DNA from: Branchiostoma belcheri
Taxonomy: Eukaryota; Chordata; Leptocardii; Amphioxiformes; Branchiostomatidae
NCBI RefSeq assembly: GCF_001625305.1
Contig: NW_017803157.1
Location: forward strand, 2,662,945-2,726,944
Direction of reading: 5' to 3'
DNA length: 64,000 nt
The notes under the pieces were generated by a model. That model had not been told where the DNA came from. It made no database searches and saw only the letters and a list, made by a program, of their open reading frames with translations. The position numbers and the translations under genes were made by a program. Position 1 is the first letter of the stretch. Each line of letters begins with the position of its first letter. Below, piece by piece: positions 48,191 through 59,484 of this stretch.

Positions 48191-48311
48191 TATGCCTGTG
48201 TGTGTGCGTCTATGTGTGTGAGTGTGTGTGTGTGTGTTGTGTGTGTGTGCGTGCTCGTGTGTGTGTGTGTGTGTGTGTGTGTCCGTGTGTGTGCGTGTGT
48301 GTATGTATGTG

Positions 48312-48404
<93 letters not shown>

Positions 48405-48480
48405 CCGTATGTGTGTGTGTGTGTGTGTCTGTGTCTGTGTGTGTCTGTGTGTGTCCCTGTGTCTGTGTGTCTGTGTTTCC
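48190..48480 (+). repeat. Long (GT)n tract
   Basis: About 290 bases of GT with CC and TA interruptions, a continuation of the last 164-bp unit. Cys/Val- and Thr/His-rich open frames on the two strands are translation of the tract. Confidence 0.95.
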
Positions 48481-48599
48481 ACATGGCCCTCAGGTCAGGT
48501 TAAAAGGAATATGGTTGGGTTCAGTCTGTCCCAGAGTGAAAACGTCTAGGTCTGGTAGCGCTCACTGTTTTCACAGGTGTTTTTTATATGGTGTTGTTT

Positions 48600-49531
48600 C
48601 CCTTGCACGATAAAGTTACACTTTGTAGACATCATGGTGAATAAGAAGGGGACACAGTCACCATCACACAAGATCTAAATATTTCATGGAGGCTTGAAGT
48701 GTTCAGTTATTCGATTCAATCCACTGCTTCGTATCTGCACACATCTTCGTATCTTCCCATTATAGAAAATATATCAAACGATAGACAAAACCTAGTCAAA
48801 CATCAGATTTGGCAAACACACAAAAAATCATATGTATGACGTAGTGATAGAGATAAGGTAATTAACTATGTTCCATTGTCTCATGCGCTATTGGTTTGCA
48901 TCCTTGCCTTTGCACATGTCAACTTTATAATGCTACCTAAGTCTAAGATTAAGTGTCTTTTCGGGGTGTTAAATTTCGTGTTAGCGGTACGACCACGTTA
49001 AGAAAGTCGAGAATGGTGTTTCTAGATTGCTAATGTAACGAACGTGAAATAGACACTGCACAAGGTTATCATTTACATTCATGACGGTTTTTAAACATCG
49101 TCTCTTGTAGCTGGCCCGAGATATCCGCACGGCCAAATGTACGACCTACTTAATTGGAAGTGATGGCCCTTTTGGCATCATTTCATCGCACCATGTTCCC
49201 GTCAATTCCCATCCACGTCGCCTCAAAGTTGTCATATCAATGGAGAATACAGCATTGAGAGTCGTACAGTATTGTTACGGCTAGAGGCGCCATATGAACG
49301 CCATCCAACGCTAATTATCGGTGCAGAGCTCGTCTCCCTAACTCCGGAAGGTAGGATAGAGGTTTAATGTGTTTGGTATCCTTCCGAATTGCTTTTGTAG
49401 TGAGGTCAATTCTGTATGGACTCAAATCAATGTGTAGTCCATGCACGGCTTCGACAATGTGTTATACATGTACTGGTTGATTCCTGTTGATGCTAAGATG
49501 CTGCGGGCGATACAAGGAAGGGTCTCCTCAC
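48600..49531. other. Anonymous sequence
   Basis: No exon or repeat copy recognised. Confidence 0.45.
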
Positions 49532-49908
49532 AAGCCCCTGTCACACATTCACGAATTTAGCCTCCCGAACATTAGCCAACGCCCCGCAACTATCGTTAGG
49601 AGTAGGTCGGAGCAAAGTCGGCTGGTGTTCAGCGAAGTCGGCTAGTATTCTGCCGCGCTAGCCGAATGTTTCAAGATGTTTAAAACTTTGGTCGTTCGAA
49701 CAAGGTAGGCTGGTGTTCGGTTGTAAGTCAGCAAAAACATCAACCAACCATTTGGAGTAAGTGTGAAGTTTTCTGGGTGTCTTCTGGGTCAAATTTGACT
49801 CAAATTTAACTCAAACTCGGTAGGCGTGGCCTAAATCTGGTCAGACTGTGGTCGGCTGGTGTACAGGGGCAAGGTCGGGGAAAACTCGTGAATATGTGAC
49901 AGCGTCTT
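49532..49908. mobile_element. MITE family A, copy 8
   Basis: Left end AAGCCCCTGTCACACATTCA. The right end is decayed (GTGAATATGTGACAGCGTCT). Internal GTCGGCTGGTGTTCAGCGAA and AATTTGACTCAAATTTAACT. Confidence 0.8.
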
Positions 49909-50269
49909 CACAAACTTTTCCTTCAGAAATCTGTCCCACCATATGATCGATTGATTGTAAAAGTTCCAAAAAAATGTCATCAATTGTAATCTGTTGTCTT
50001 CTTCCATTCATTTTAATCGCTAATAAGTCCTTGCGGACGCTGTGGAGAGATGCTGTTGTCGTCACGACTTTCCCAGCGTGAGTTCCCGGGGTGCCGAGTG
50101 GAGGTAAATGAATACCAGGGGAAACCAGAAGAATGCATCGACTGATATCGCTCATCAAGCGCCAGGTGGCTGGTAGTCAGGGGTAATTATAGAGATTGCG
50201 CTGCCTCGGCTGGGATACAGCGGCATCAAGAAAAACACTATCGATTTTCTTTCTTAAGAATTCTCAATG

Positions 50270-50690
50270 TAGAGAGAATGGGGCGGAATGTTTTCAAGGT
50301 ATTGTGACTTGTTGAATGGAAGGGAAAAGGCCTGCGGTTCGGACATGGTTGGCTGGTGTTCGGGAGTAGGTCGGGGCGTGGCACTGATTATGTGCAGAAT
50401 AGACGGTATGTTTTTAAGGTAGTGTGGCTTGTTTAAGGGAAGGAAAAAATCTTGAAGCTCGGCCATGGTTGGCTAGTGTTCAGACGCAGATCGGGGCGTG
50501 GTTGGCAGTCAATTCGATATCTTTAGGAAATATATAAATTCACAATGGACGGAATGTTTTAAAGGTGTTGTGACTTGTTGAATGGAAGGGGAAGTCCTGG
50601 TGGTTGGCTGATGTTCAGAAGTAAGTCGGGGCGTGTTTGGCAATAAAAATTTGACTCAAACGTAACTAAAATTCGATTAGAAAGGTTCTT
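50270..50690. repeat. MITE family A core, triplicated in tandem
   Basis: Three diverged units of roughly 120-140 bp begin near 50282, 50403 and 50545 (GGAATGTTTTCAAGG-like). Each holds GACTTGTTGAATGGAAGGG or similar, then CATGGTTGGCTGGTGTTC and GTCGGGGCGTG. Only the last unit continues into the AATTTGACTCAAACGTAACT core. Confidence 0.7.
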
Positions 50691-50747
50691 CTTGTGTGGT
50701 TCTGGGGGAAGGCATCTTAATATCCAAATGCTATAAGTGATTTTTGC

Positions 50748-51225
50748 ACCATGCACTGTACGAAAAGTTGGATTTAGCAATGGCAGTAAATATCAGTAAA
50801 ATCTGGTAATGATTACTTGGTAAACAGTACCAGACTTTACAATGAAAGTAAAATAAAAGTCAAGTAAGGTCATTTCAAACTTAACAATAGTAGAAAATGA
50901 AATTGACTGACTTGATTTTTATTTAGATGATGATGATGATGATGACTGGTTTATTATTCACATAAACAAATACATAGACGGTGGCAGCCTGAATGGCTGA
51001 ATTGTAGACTTTTTTACAATTTAAAAACTTGACAATATTATCCATTGGGACTTCAATACAAACACTACATATACATAGAAAATACAATATCAAAAGTTAC
51101 TACCGTTGTTTGAGTCCCATACTGTTAACAAAGTAAACAATACCAGACTTTACTGGCATTTACTACCATTGATAAATACAAATTTCATAGTGTCATTTGC
51201 CATTTGTCAACTTTTCGTGCAGTGC
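50748..51225. mobile_element. MITE family F, copy 3, interrupted
   Basis: Left ATGCACTGTACGAAAAGTTG, AGCAATGGCAGTAAATATCA. Right GGCATTTACTACCATTGATA and CTTTTCGTGCAGTGCC. About 170 bp of LINE tail (50923-51095) lies inside it, roughly at its centre. Confidence 0.78.
50923..51095 (-). mobile_element. LINE 3' fragment with (CAT)n tail, inserted in a MITE
   Basis: In reverse orientation the segment includes CCATTCAGGCTGCCACCGTC, then AATAATAAACCAGTCATCATCATCATC. A related piece lies at 2290-2345 (minus: CAGCCTGTGGCTGCCATGTG then AATAAACC). It interrupts the palindromic element at 50748-51225. Confidence 0.6.
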
Positions 51226-51490
51226 CAGTTTCAGGTGACATAACGTCCAATCGCCTGTGTGCGGCCAGACATTGCCATGCTCTAATGTTGTAATATTGGT
51301 TTTCCCGTCGTCTCGATTGCCCAGGATAGCTCGGGAGAGTAGGCGTTATATGCACGGACGGGCGTATGGCCATGGGACCCAACCTGAACGTGTGACCATA
51401 TAGCGCATGCAGAGTGAGCTTTACGACACACTCTGTCATTTGACGGGGCCAAAGCAAAGGAAATGATATTCTGTTCTACAGCAGATTGCT

Positions 51491-51645
51491 TAGCCTCTAC
51501 CTTGCACCGCGGATCGCTGGAAAAATAGTAGAAATTGGCCGAAATAAAGGAATAGTACACCAGAGAAGATCCAGGGCCATTGAAGCTCCAAATGGCCACG
51601 GAGCTTCTATGGCCCTGGATCTTCTCTGGTGCCTGGTAGAGGCTA
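51491..51645. mobile_element. Family E palindrome, copy 2, with 9-bp target-site duplication
   Basis: Same ends (TAGCCTCTACC / GGTAGAGGCTA), with most of the outer right arm deleted. Exact CAGATTGCT flanks it at 51482-51490 and 51646-51654. A 9-bp duplication fits Mutator-like elements. Confidence 0.85.
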
Positions 51646-51866
51646 CAGATTGCTCCGTGGACTGAGATCATGTTTTAGACTTGCTAAAGGTCGGTTCCCC
51701 GGTGCAGCGCATACAATACACTTATTAACCGTATATCACATTTATACCATCCATACTGACTGGGTGCATAAAATGGGGCCTTGTAAAGGATACCAGGTTC
51801 TACTCTTTGCCGATACAGATGACACATAAGAAAAAGAGAGCTTCATATTTCTTTAGGTGTACATAG

Positions 51867-52245
51867 TTAAAGGCATCCAGTGCAATTTCAGGGGGGGGGG
51901 TCTCTGGAATTTCAGTGTCAATTCAGGGTGGGGGGTATGGCTGAATTTTTAGTTTCAATTTTCTGGTCATCCTTTTAATGTTGTTAGTTGAATCAGTCCG
52001 ATCCCATAGCGTACTGAAATTTGTGGGACAAAAATGCGATGGACACTGACAGAAAACGGTTGCATGTTTTGTTTTGTAGGTTAGTTCTAGCTTCAAGCAA
52101 GGAGGTCTCTTTTTAACCCTCATTACTTCAAGTATGACATGATGACGAAAATGTGCTAAGAAATGGCAGTAAATGTCAATATCAGACAGATTTCCTCATC
52201 CAGAATATTGTTTTGCCGCCCTGAAATTGCATCGGATGCCATTAA
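51867..52245. mobile_element. MITE family B, near-complete, with G10 run
   Basis: Left TTAAAGGCATCCAGTGCAAT then TTCA and a run of 10 G. Internal CACTGACAGAAAACGGTTGC and AATGGCAGTAAATGTCAATA. Right TTTTGCCGCCCTGAAATTGC-ATCGGATGCC. Confidence 0.8.
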
Positions 52246-53094
52246 CGCCTAGCTGTTGGTATTCTTACTAAGACGTTATACTTGTAATTACTGCATTAAT
52301 AAGTCGTTGCAGTTCTTGTAATTATCAACGCATTCATGATGGTCGTTTTATGACAAACAAATCACTATCAAACAACATTATACAGTAAATATTGCGGCGA
52401 ATTACTTATGGGACTAGACAATAGTGAGCATAATTGCTGCTCATGATCGAATTTTAATTAACTGTCTGGTTTGATTTTTTTGAGGGACGAAGAGGGAAGA
52501 AAATCTCCGCCCTGCTGTCAGAATGACATCCATCTGATCCAAACCTTTTACAGCGTGATAGCTTGATTCATGGTCTGGTTATGCGTATTTTTACGATTTT
52601 CCTACCAGATCTATATCAGTTAAGCTCCTCGGCTTTCCATTGTCAAACGTGAAGAGTTCCCTCTTGTCATCATACACGAAGAGCGTGCCCTAACCAGTAA
52701 AATGAGGTACAACAGAGTGGCGATAAATCTTTGGCGTTCTGCGCATTGAGGAATTGTGAACGTCCGTGAATATCCCAGCGGGAGGCAGCCGTAAAGAAGT
52801 TTTGGTGATTACTGTCATTTCTGTTGGCGAGTAACGCATAGGAGATTACAATAATTGGAAAACTTGGGTACTCAGTAGGGTGCCATAAGACCGGAGATGC
52901 CTTTAGATGGATGGCGTCAGACTACGTGTTCTAGGCTGTTATGTGATAACTCTTGACAGTCATGTATATACACAAGGCGCGATGTAGGAGTTGGAAGATT
53001 CGGCCCATCTACTCTCCAAGCAGAGGTTTGGACTTGGGTGCGTTTCATGCGTTTTTACTCGCCTTTTCTGTACTGGTATCTTTTTGTCGCCAGC
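52246..53094. other. Anonymous sequence
   Basis: No exon or repeat copy recognised. Confidence 0.45.
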
Positions 53095-53196
53095 CGGTTT
53101 GGCAAATGGTAATAATATGTAACTGCCTGGCAAATGGATACAGCCTGGCCAATTTGATACTGTCTTAGCAGCCACCAAAAGATCTGCGTAGACATT
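53095..53196. mobile_element. MITE family D, half copy
   Basis: TGGCAAATGGATACAGCCTG, GCCAATTTGATACTGTCTTA and CAGCCACCAAAAGATCTGCG match the right arm at 9452. Confidence 0.7.
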
Positions 53197-53227
53197 ACTG
53201 CTAACCGAAATGGACGTTCAAACAGTC

Positions 53228-53355
53228 GACAGCATAGAAAATACTAATTTCAAAACTGTCAATTTTTCTTCATTTAGGATTGACACATTCGAGCACTCAA
53301 CAGCAAAGCAAATACTTATTTCAAACCTGTCGAATTTTTTTCATTTAGGATTTGC
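53228..53355 (+). repeat. Short tandem duplication, period about 68 bp
   Basis: CAAAACTGTCAATTTTTCTT then CATTTAGGATT near 53252 recurs as CAAACCTGTCGAATTTTTTT then CATTTAGGATT near 53320. Confidence 0.7.
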
Positions 53356-53875
53356 CCTGAAGATTAATAATGTGCATCGTTGCAAAACGAATACGATGTT
53401 TCGGGACAGGGCGTCACCTTGAAAGAGGGATTCCGCGTTTGTTATTGCCTGTTCAAGTGTTAGGTGGTAGCTATAGGCACCAGATGCATCAAGTATACCT
53501 CATTTTATGATTCTCCTTAGTTTTCGCTATGTAATGGCATTGTGCATTGTAGATATAGCTTCCCTGACTTTGGCTTGAATCGAATATTAACCTATAAATA
53601 CATACATGTTTTTAAGAAATGGCAATTTATGGAATTCCACTACTCTGGGATATATTAACATATAATTCTTAACAACTTGTAAATGCAATTCCTTGACTGT
53701 GTCACTGCGTCAGTGCAATAAATACATCTTGACTCTTCGTCTTGAGAATAAGACCTAGATGCATGTCTTATGAATAGAATTGACACATACAAACCATAGT
53801 ACTTTCACAACCATTCCATGACAAGAACAGTGAGAGTGACAGAATTTGTGAAACTCTACGTGAAGATGGAAGATT

Positions 53876-53881
53876 CCTTAC
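53876..53881 (-). promoter_or_regulatory. Splice donor of receptor exon 1
   Basis: The minus strand reads CAAG|GTAAGG, a near-consensus U1 site. It interrupts the frame after the first base of codon 133 (phase 1). Reading through gives only a few more residues before a stop, which supports use of the donor. Confidence 0.85.
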
Positions 53882-54278
53882 CTTGTATAAAGAAGGGGTG
53901 GAAGAGATCGTACGGTATACAGAATATGCCAACAAGTAGGTCTACGAATCCCAGATTAAACACAAAACAGAGGGCCGGTGTCCTAAGGTGCGGTTTCCTC
54001 CTGATTAGGAACACCAGTAGCACATTCCCAAGGATACAGACGATGAACACGGTTAGGTAGGCGACAAGGTGGAGCATGATGGCGGGAAGGGGCGACGCTT
54101 TGTCAGCCGGCCCCATCTGATATTCATCCGTAACGTTTATGATGCTGATCCCATCGGAGAGGTTCGTCTCCGCGGACATCTTTCCACAGTTCGCAGGCAC
54201 AGTTGGCAGCACAGTTGTAGTAGTAGTAGCAGTAGTAGTAGTAGTCAACACCACTAGGTCATCTCTCGGCGCTTGCAT
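53882..54278 (-). CDS. Peptide GPCR, 5' coding exon (N-terminus, TM1, TM2), NPFF/RFamide-receptor-like
   Basis: This exon encodes the first 132 residues, plus one base of codon 133, of a class A G-protein-coupled receptor that would sit in the plasma membrane and bind a peptide. It starts with an ATG. The extracellular N-terminus has a threonine-rich run (residues 12-22) and two N-glycosylation sequons (N39-L-S and N48-V-T). TM1 spans about 67-91 with the conserved GN pair at 84-85. The first intracellular loop is RRKPHLRTP. TM2 spans about 102-126 with the conserved Asp113 in NLGFVDLLVGIFCIP. DLLVGIFC followed by one residue and Pro is a strong match to what I know of neuropeptide FF receptors. 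The frame ends at CAAG|GTAAGG, a consensus donor in phase 1, in the first extracellular loop where family members continue with a Trp-containing segment. The exon lacks TM3-TM7. Being a GPCR is near certain; the RFamide subtype is inference. Confidence 0.9.
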
Positions 54279-55450
54279 CGTTTTAAAGTCTGAATTGCAT
54301 CCGATCTCCGTTTGAAACTACCTCCGAGTGGTTCTCCTGGCTCCAAGCGCCCGTTCACGACAATGATCTAAGCAGACGTGACATATTGCTAATGTATCCA
54401 CGGCGGCCGTGTGCCCATATCGACATAATTGCAAAGATATTACGGGAGTAGCCACACAGCCTCCTACGGGCGTACATCACTGGTTCCATAACCACCGGAT
54501 TCTCCAAAGCACCCCCCAGGATTGACTCGACAAATGTTGCACGCCCGGAAAAAAGGATTTCGGATATACCAGGTCGACTTTGTGGTCAATCCGGTCCTCC
54601 CCTGCGGGCACAGACTTGTTCTGATACGATATGTCTCTCCATGTGATACGAGAGGGCCAACACGTTCCTACATGATCGTTCCTACCACCACCGCAGGCAA
54701 TATCATCCACTGTAGCTACACCCACGGGCGAGCTGGTTCTGTCCGCATGGCAGAATCGCGCAGACGTTCAAAAATCCAACGCTTCAAGCTGTGTCCAACG
54801 CTGTCTCCCTAAAAGCGAACACATAGAACAGCTTTGCTCGGTACTTTCCGTTGACGGAATGCGCCCTACTGCAGCAGTTGGGGGGTTGCATCCATACGTG
54901 CTACATTAAACAGCGATGGCATCCCAACGGATAACATCCTGCAGTCCCCTAGCGGACCCAGCATGTTCAACAAATGTGGCAGGAGTCGATTGAATTCACC
55001 CGAGCAAGAAATTCGCCTGAGTAAACGACTGGGTCCGATGAATTGTACATTAAGGTATAACATGAGCAGCTATAGGCGGGGGATTGAACAATGCTGCCCC
55101 GCTTGATGATGAGGACCCGCAGAGAAGCCCCAGTGCATCACACCACCATCTGTAACGGCTCTTTTGTCTGACTCCCCCTAAAGCCGACAATCGTGGCCTT
55201 CGCTAAGCCGGGAGACATGGAGAGTAGTTTCCCGTCTGACGGTAATCCTCCAGCCATTCCGCAAAATGCCACTGATGTAACTGCGCTCATTAAGATTCAT
55301 ATTTGATACGCCATCAAGGTGGAACCGAACAGCTGTATTTAGACCTATTGCTGCGGCCGTTATTAACAGAAATATCTCGGGGAAAAGGGCCACTTTACCC
55401 CGCAGATGCGTGGCCTTCATACATATGCACCCGTACCAGCTGTACGCATA
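54279..55450. other. Repeat-poor, relatively GC-rich segment upstream of receptor exon 1
   Basis: None of the repeat families seen elsewhere occurs here, and the base composition is visibly richer in G+C than the flanks. It should hold the receptor 5' UTR, and possibly a promoter. Short frames on both strands (minus 54477-54725, 54866-55063, 55178-55420; plus 54522-54812) are unrecognised. Confidence 0.4.
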
Positions 55451-56689
55451 TGTCAGCTCTGGCCTAGATTCCTGGCACTAAACGTGCCAATTTACCTTAT
55501 CTTTTAACTTATTACCCTGTGAGATATTGCCTTTACCTTTAAGATATGGGCGTTGTGTGGCGTTATCTTGGAAATGAGTCTTCACTCTCCACTGATGAGA
55601 GACTTAAGTCCCAACACGAGTAGCTACACATCTGTGTCCCTCGGGAACGCCGCTTGATATTTAAAATGATAAAGCTAGCTCATCACGACCACGGCTAGCT
55701 GTTTGATGTGTGAAACGCTGGCCTATATGGTGATATTTTGGTTTCCAATATCATTCCTTATGAAATATATGTCATTATGAAACGGCACGCGGCATTCCCC
55801 TAGCGGTTAATTATTCTCACAGAGAGGTAGATTAAATTTTGTTTACATCAACTATCATGGTTAATGAAAAAACTATATGTGTAGATAAAGGTTCAACAGT
55901 TTAGATGTAGAATGAAGAGGTAGGTGGGCACTGCCTCAGGCATTGGATTGAAATGTAGAATCGCATCTGTCATGTGGTGTTTTGAATGGAATCCATAATC
56001 AAATCTGAGCCTGCCGGTAACGTTGTTTGTGGGATGGTTACAGTACACTGCAAAAACAAACCTAGTGAAGAAAAACATCTAACCACGCAATGTGGTTTAT
56101 CCTTACCAATAATAAAGCTGTATTATGTAATATTGTGCAAAAATGTTAGAAAATGCTACTTTAAGGCAAAAGTAGGACAATCAAACATTCTTCGAGCCTA
56201 AAATAACCAGAAGATATGGTGTCATGGGGACATCAAACTTGATCGTTCAGTAGGCATGTTTTTCTTGTCTCTACGTCTCTTAGTGTTTAATATGACATGA
56301 CAATTCTTTGTTAAAGTTAGCATGCCTGGAGTAAGAACGCCCCATCTATGCCGACAAGAGTATATATGCTGAGTTGCTGACTGTAAATGTTGCCTCCGAC
56401 TATAAAGAAAGGTGATATTTCTTCTTTGGGAATGAGTTAGGACAATTGGTTTGGGTTTGTCGACAGTGTAAGGTTAATGTTTATTTTGCTTGTTCGTTCG
56501 TTCGTTTGTTTTGTTTGTTTGTTTGCTTGTTTGCTTGTTTGAACCATTCTTTTCACTCATGAGAAGCTCAAATCAGCCTGCAGACCACTTTTCATTGAAG
56601 GCATGACTGAAGAGGCAAGGGTCAGACATAACATATCAAAAAAGATAAAAGTTTGCTTTCATTTAAAGTCTAGATTAATCTATACACAC
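55451..56689. other. Anonymous AT-rich sequence up to the gap
   Basis: A (GTTT/GCTT)n stretch lies at 56490-56540. Nothing else is supported. Confidence 0.45.
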
Positions 56690-56709
56690 NNNNNNNNNNN
56701 NNNNNNNNN
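56690..56709. other. Assembly gap (20 N)
   Basis: Twenty N precede a (TA)n tract. The gap length looks nominal. Confidence 0.99.

Positions 56710-56777
<68 letters not shown>
56710..56777. repeat. (TA)n microsatellite beside the gap
   Basis: About 68 bases of pure TA directly after the N run; the probable reason the assembly broke. Confidence 0.97.
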
Positions 56778-56780
<3 letters not shown>

Positions 56781-57143
56781 AGATTATAATAAGATTATAA
56801 GATTGAGAACTTGATGGCAGTAAAGTTTACATAAGTTACCTGTGTTTCTGTTTGTTGCTTCATGCTTTTATACATAGTACTGCTACACCGGTACAAAATA
56901 TGTGTATTCACATCAGCACATAGTGTAGAGTAGAATACACAATAGACCTAACATCACCTGCCTCGTCACAGCAGTCTGAACAATGCAAATGAAATCTGCC
57001 TAATTTACTCTTTCACAACACTAGACGATGTATAAACTATCGTATCATCATATCATTATAGCACGGTTAAACCAGCTTTTTATAAAAGTAGTGGTTCGTA
57101 GATAATTAATGTGCAGCTATACCTTCATTAAAATGTACATTAG

Positions 57144-57494
57144 CCTAATGGCACCCAATGTAATTTCAGAGTGGTAAAAGTGGCATATTCTAAACATGGC
57201 AATCTGTATGTTATTGACACATACTTCTCCCCATTAGCACATTTGCAGTCTTTCATACTTTTGGGTATTTACAACATTGTAGAAACAAGCTCCAAGATGA
57301 CTCCTTAATTTTCTGCATGGTGCTCCATAAAAATTAGCCCAGGGCCTTTCCAGTAACCGTTTTCCATCACAATTTTGCGTCATTTTTGTTCCATGAATGT
57401 TTCTCTACATTGGGACGGTGTTCTTTCAAATTACTAGATAAGTGGTTAGAATATTGACTTTTTTACACCCTAAAAACTGCTTTAGGAACCTTTA
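57144..57494. mobile_element. MITE family B, near-complete, inverted
   Basis: CCTAATGGCACCCAATGTAA, CCAAGATGACTCCTTAATTT, GCCCAGGGCCTTTCCAGTAA and CCGTTTTCCATCACAATTTT are the reverse complement of the order seen at 40544-40905. Confidence 0.78.
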
Positions 57495-58217
57495 AACAAA
57501 ACAATTATCAACAACTGTTTGAGCCACCAAATTCTAAAAGATTCAGGTAATGACTTACAATCATAAACTTGTTACATCATGACAATGTCCCTCAATAAAA
57601 GCAAGCAATGTGAAGGTATAAAAGCAAACAAAAGAAATTTCCTTGCAAATTCGACGACATCCAAGAACTAGTAGCAGCTTTATGAATCGTTCAATGGTTA
57701 TCAATATAGTCAACATCATTCAGCAACAAGGTTGCAGCAAAGTCACCATCTGACAAGTCCTGAAGTTGTGGCTTTTCCAGTAAGCTTTCCATTTATGACG
57801 TCCTTCCCTCCTGGTGTTGGTAAATGTCAAACAACGCTTCTACTTGTAAAGATGCTGCTTTACAGGAAAGAAAAACTAATGCCAGGTATCCCGGAAAGAC
57901 AGTTGGGTGACCAAGATTTATTGCATCCAGATTCCACGGAGATACACAATTGCCAAGCTCTCTTTGATCACAAGTAAATCCATCTATCATTGCTACTTCC
58001 TAGTATCAAGGGGCGGCAGCACAATTGGCGAGACGAATTGTAGTATAAACCAAGCCTTAACGTATCAGCCTTATCAAAGTAATGGAGATGTGTCAGATAA
58101 TACCTTCGGTTTTGCCAAACAGTCCATTAAGATATGTTTTGCCTGGAGACCACTGCAAGATCCTGTCATCTTCACTTGACAGGTAATACACTATGGACGA
58201 TGTCTAGTTTTTTAGGT
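57495..58217. other. Anonymous, possible decayed transposase
   Basis: Frames around 57730-58180 are broken by several stops. A faint resemblance to a DDE transposase C-terminus was not strong enough to call. Confidence 0.3.
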
Positions 58218-58622
58218 CATGTTGATTTGATTATATGGATGCCATCTACGCGAGCATGGATGGCTTCCTTTTCCAAAATGAAAGGTTTTCAACCATACTG
58301 AAAATCGTACAAAGCAGCTACAAAATGAGCAAATATATGCCGTAACTTGCAAATATATTGGAAAACGATACTTATATCGTAAAATGCAAAAATCAATTCC
58401 AAAGAAAAAGAACATGCGAAGAAATGAAAATGAAGGATGTATTTTTTGCCATATCTACCTTGAGTGTGTAGTCATTTGTTCGACCTTCATTACCATGTAG
58501 ATTTCATAATGAAGGCTACTGTTTTTGCCAAACTTTTTTTCAGATTATTCGCACGTTAGAATCAGTTTTGTGGTTCCAAGAGGATGGCATGTGTACATAT
58601 AATCACATCAACATGGTCTTAC
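58218..58622. mobile_element. Palindromic MITE family C, complete
   Basis: About 400 bp with terminal inverted repeats built on GGTCATGTTGATTTGATTAT-ATGGATG and its complement ATATAATCACATCAACATGG. Internal ACCATACTGAAAATCGTACA, GAAGAAATGAAAATGAAGGA and CATGTAGATTTCATAATGAA. Confidence 0.78.
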
Positions 58623-58825
58623 CTGTCATCCTGGTTATACTATCTGACAACTGTCAATGTTTGAGGAAGTGGTGGTAACTTTTCGTCTGTTGAAGAAATT
58701 GCGATCGATGTCTCACATGTAGGAGAGGTCATGACATGTATGTCTGGGACAGTTTCTGTCCGCCAGCACAAGACAGACACAGTCTCTGTATCATGAAGAT
58801 GTGCCTTCTGTAGTTTGGTTATCTG

Positions 58826-59192
58826 AAGCTCCTGTCACACATAGCAGAATTTGGCCTCACGAATACCAGCCGAACCCCCTCCAACCATTGTTGGGAGCTC
58901 GTAGGTCGCAAGCAAGGTTGGCGAGGTCAGATAATTTTCGTCAGTCGACTTTTTCAAAATGTTTAAAACATTCGAGCGTTGACGGCAGGTTCGGCCATGG
59001 TTGACTGTTTGTTGGCTGGTGTTTAGGAGTATGTCGGGCGTGGTTGACAGTCAAATTTGACTTGAATTTAACTAAAATTTAATTCGATTAGAAAAGGAAG
59101 GTAGGCTTGGCCTAAATCGGGTCAGACTACCCCCTATATTTAGCCAACCTTGCTTGGTTGGTGGTCAAAAGAAGGTTATGAATATATGTTTT
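58826..59192. mobile_element. MITE family A, copy 10
   Basis: Left AGCTCCTGTCACACATAGCA, centre CCAACCATTGTTGGGAGC, core AATTTGACTTGAATTTAACT. The right end is degraded. Confidence 0.72.
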
Positions 59193-59404
59193 AGCGTGCA
59201 TCGCTTTATTTTGGCGATGGACATTCTTCAACAAGCAAATATTCCCTCGGACCTGCCCAAAAAAACTAGGCGTGAAATTGGAAAGGTTCAAGGCTGGTTG
59301 GTTATCGAGAAAAAAGGTAACATATGACATCTTACTAAATACATCACACATCAGAAACTAGACAAATCAAACGATAGCCAGCAGGCATATTTCCAAATGG
59401 CCAA

Positions 59405-59484
59405 ACTTTTTTTTCTTCACACGCTCGCATCGGTTTTTGGGTTTACAGAGGATGTCATCAATATAATCAAATCAACATGGCCAT
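59405..59484. mobile_element. MITE family C terminal fragment
   Basis: CACACGCTCGCATCGGTTTT, ACAGAGGATGTCATCAATAT and AATCAAATCAACATGGCC. Confidence 0.65.

Noticed and set aside
48085..48613. Long Cys/Val and Thr/His frames on both strands
   Set aside because: Translation of the (GT)n tract and the 164-bp minisatellite.
53318..53335. Donor of the missing TM3 exon (GACAG|GTTTGA on minus)
   Set aside because: Upstream residues are Lys-rich, not TM3-like, and the site lies in a short tandem duplication.
55212..55302. Alternative GPCR N-terminus on the plus strand (MESSFPSDGNPPAIPQNATD)
   Set aside because: It runs into a stop after about 30 codons without a splice donor, and no TM segment follows.
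57730..58180. Decayed DDE (ISL2EU/Harbinger-like) transposase
   Set aside because: Only a loose resemblance around TKIYCIQIPRRYTIAKL, with several stops and no recognisable catalytic motif.
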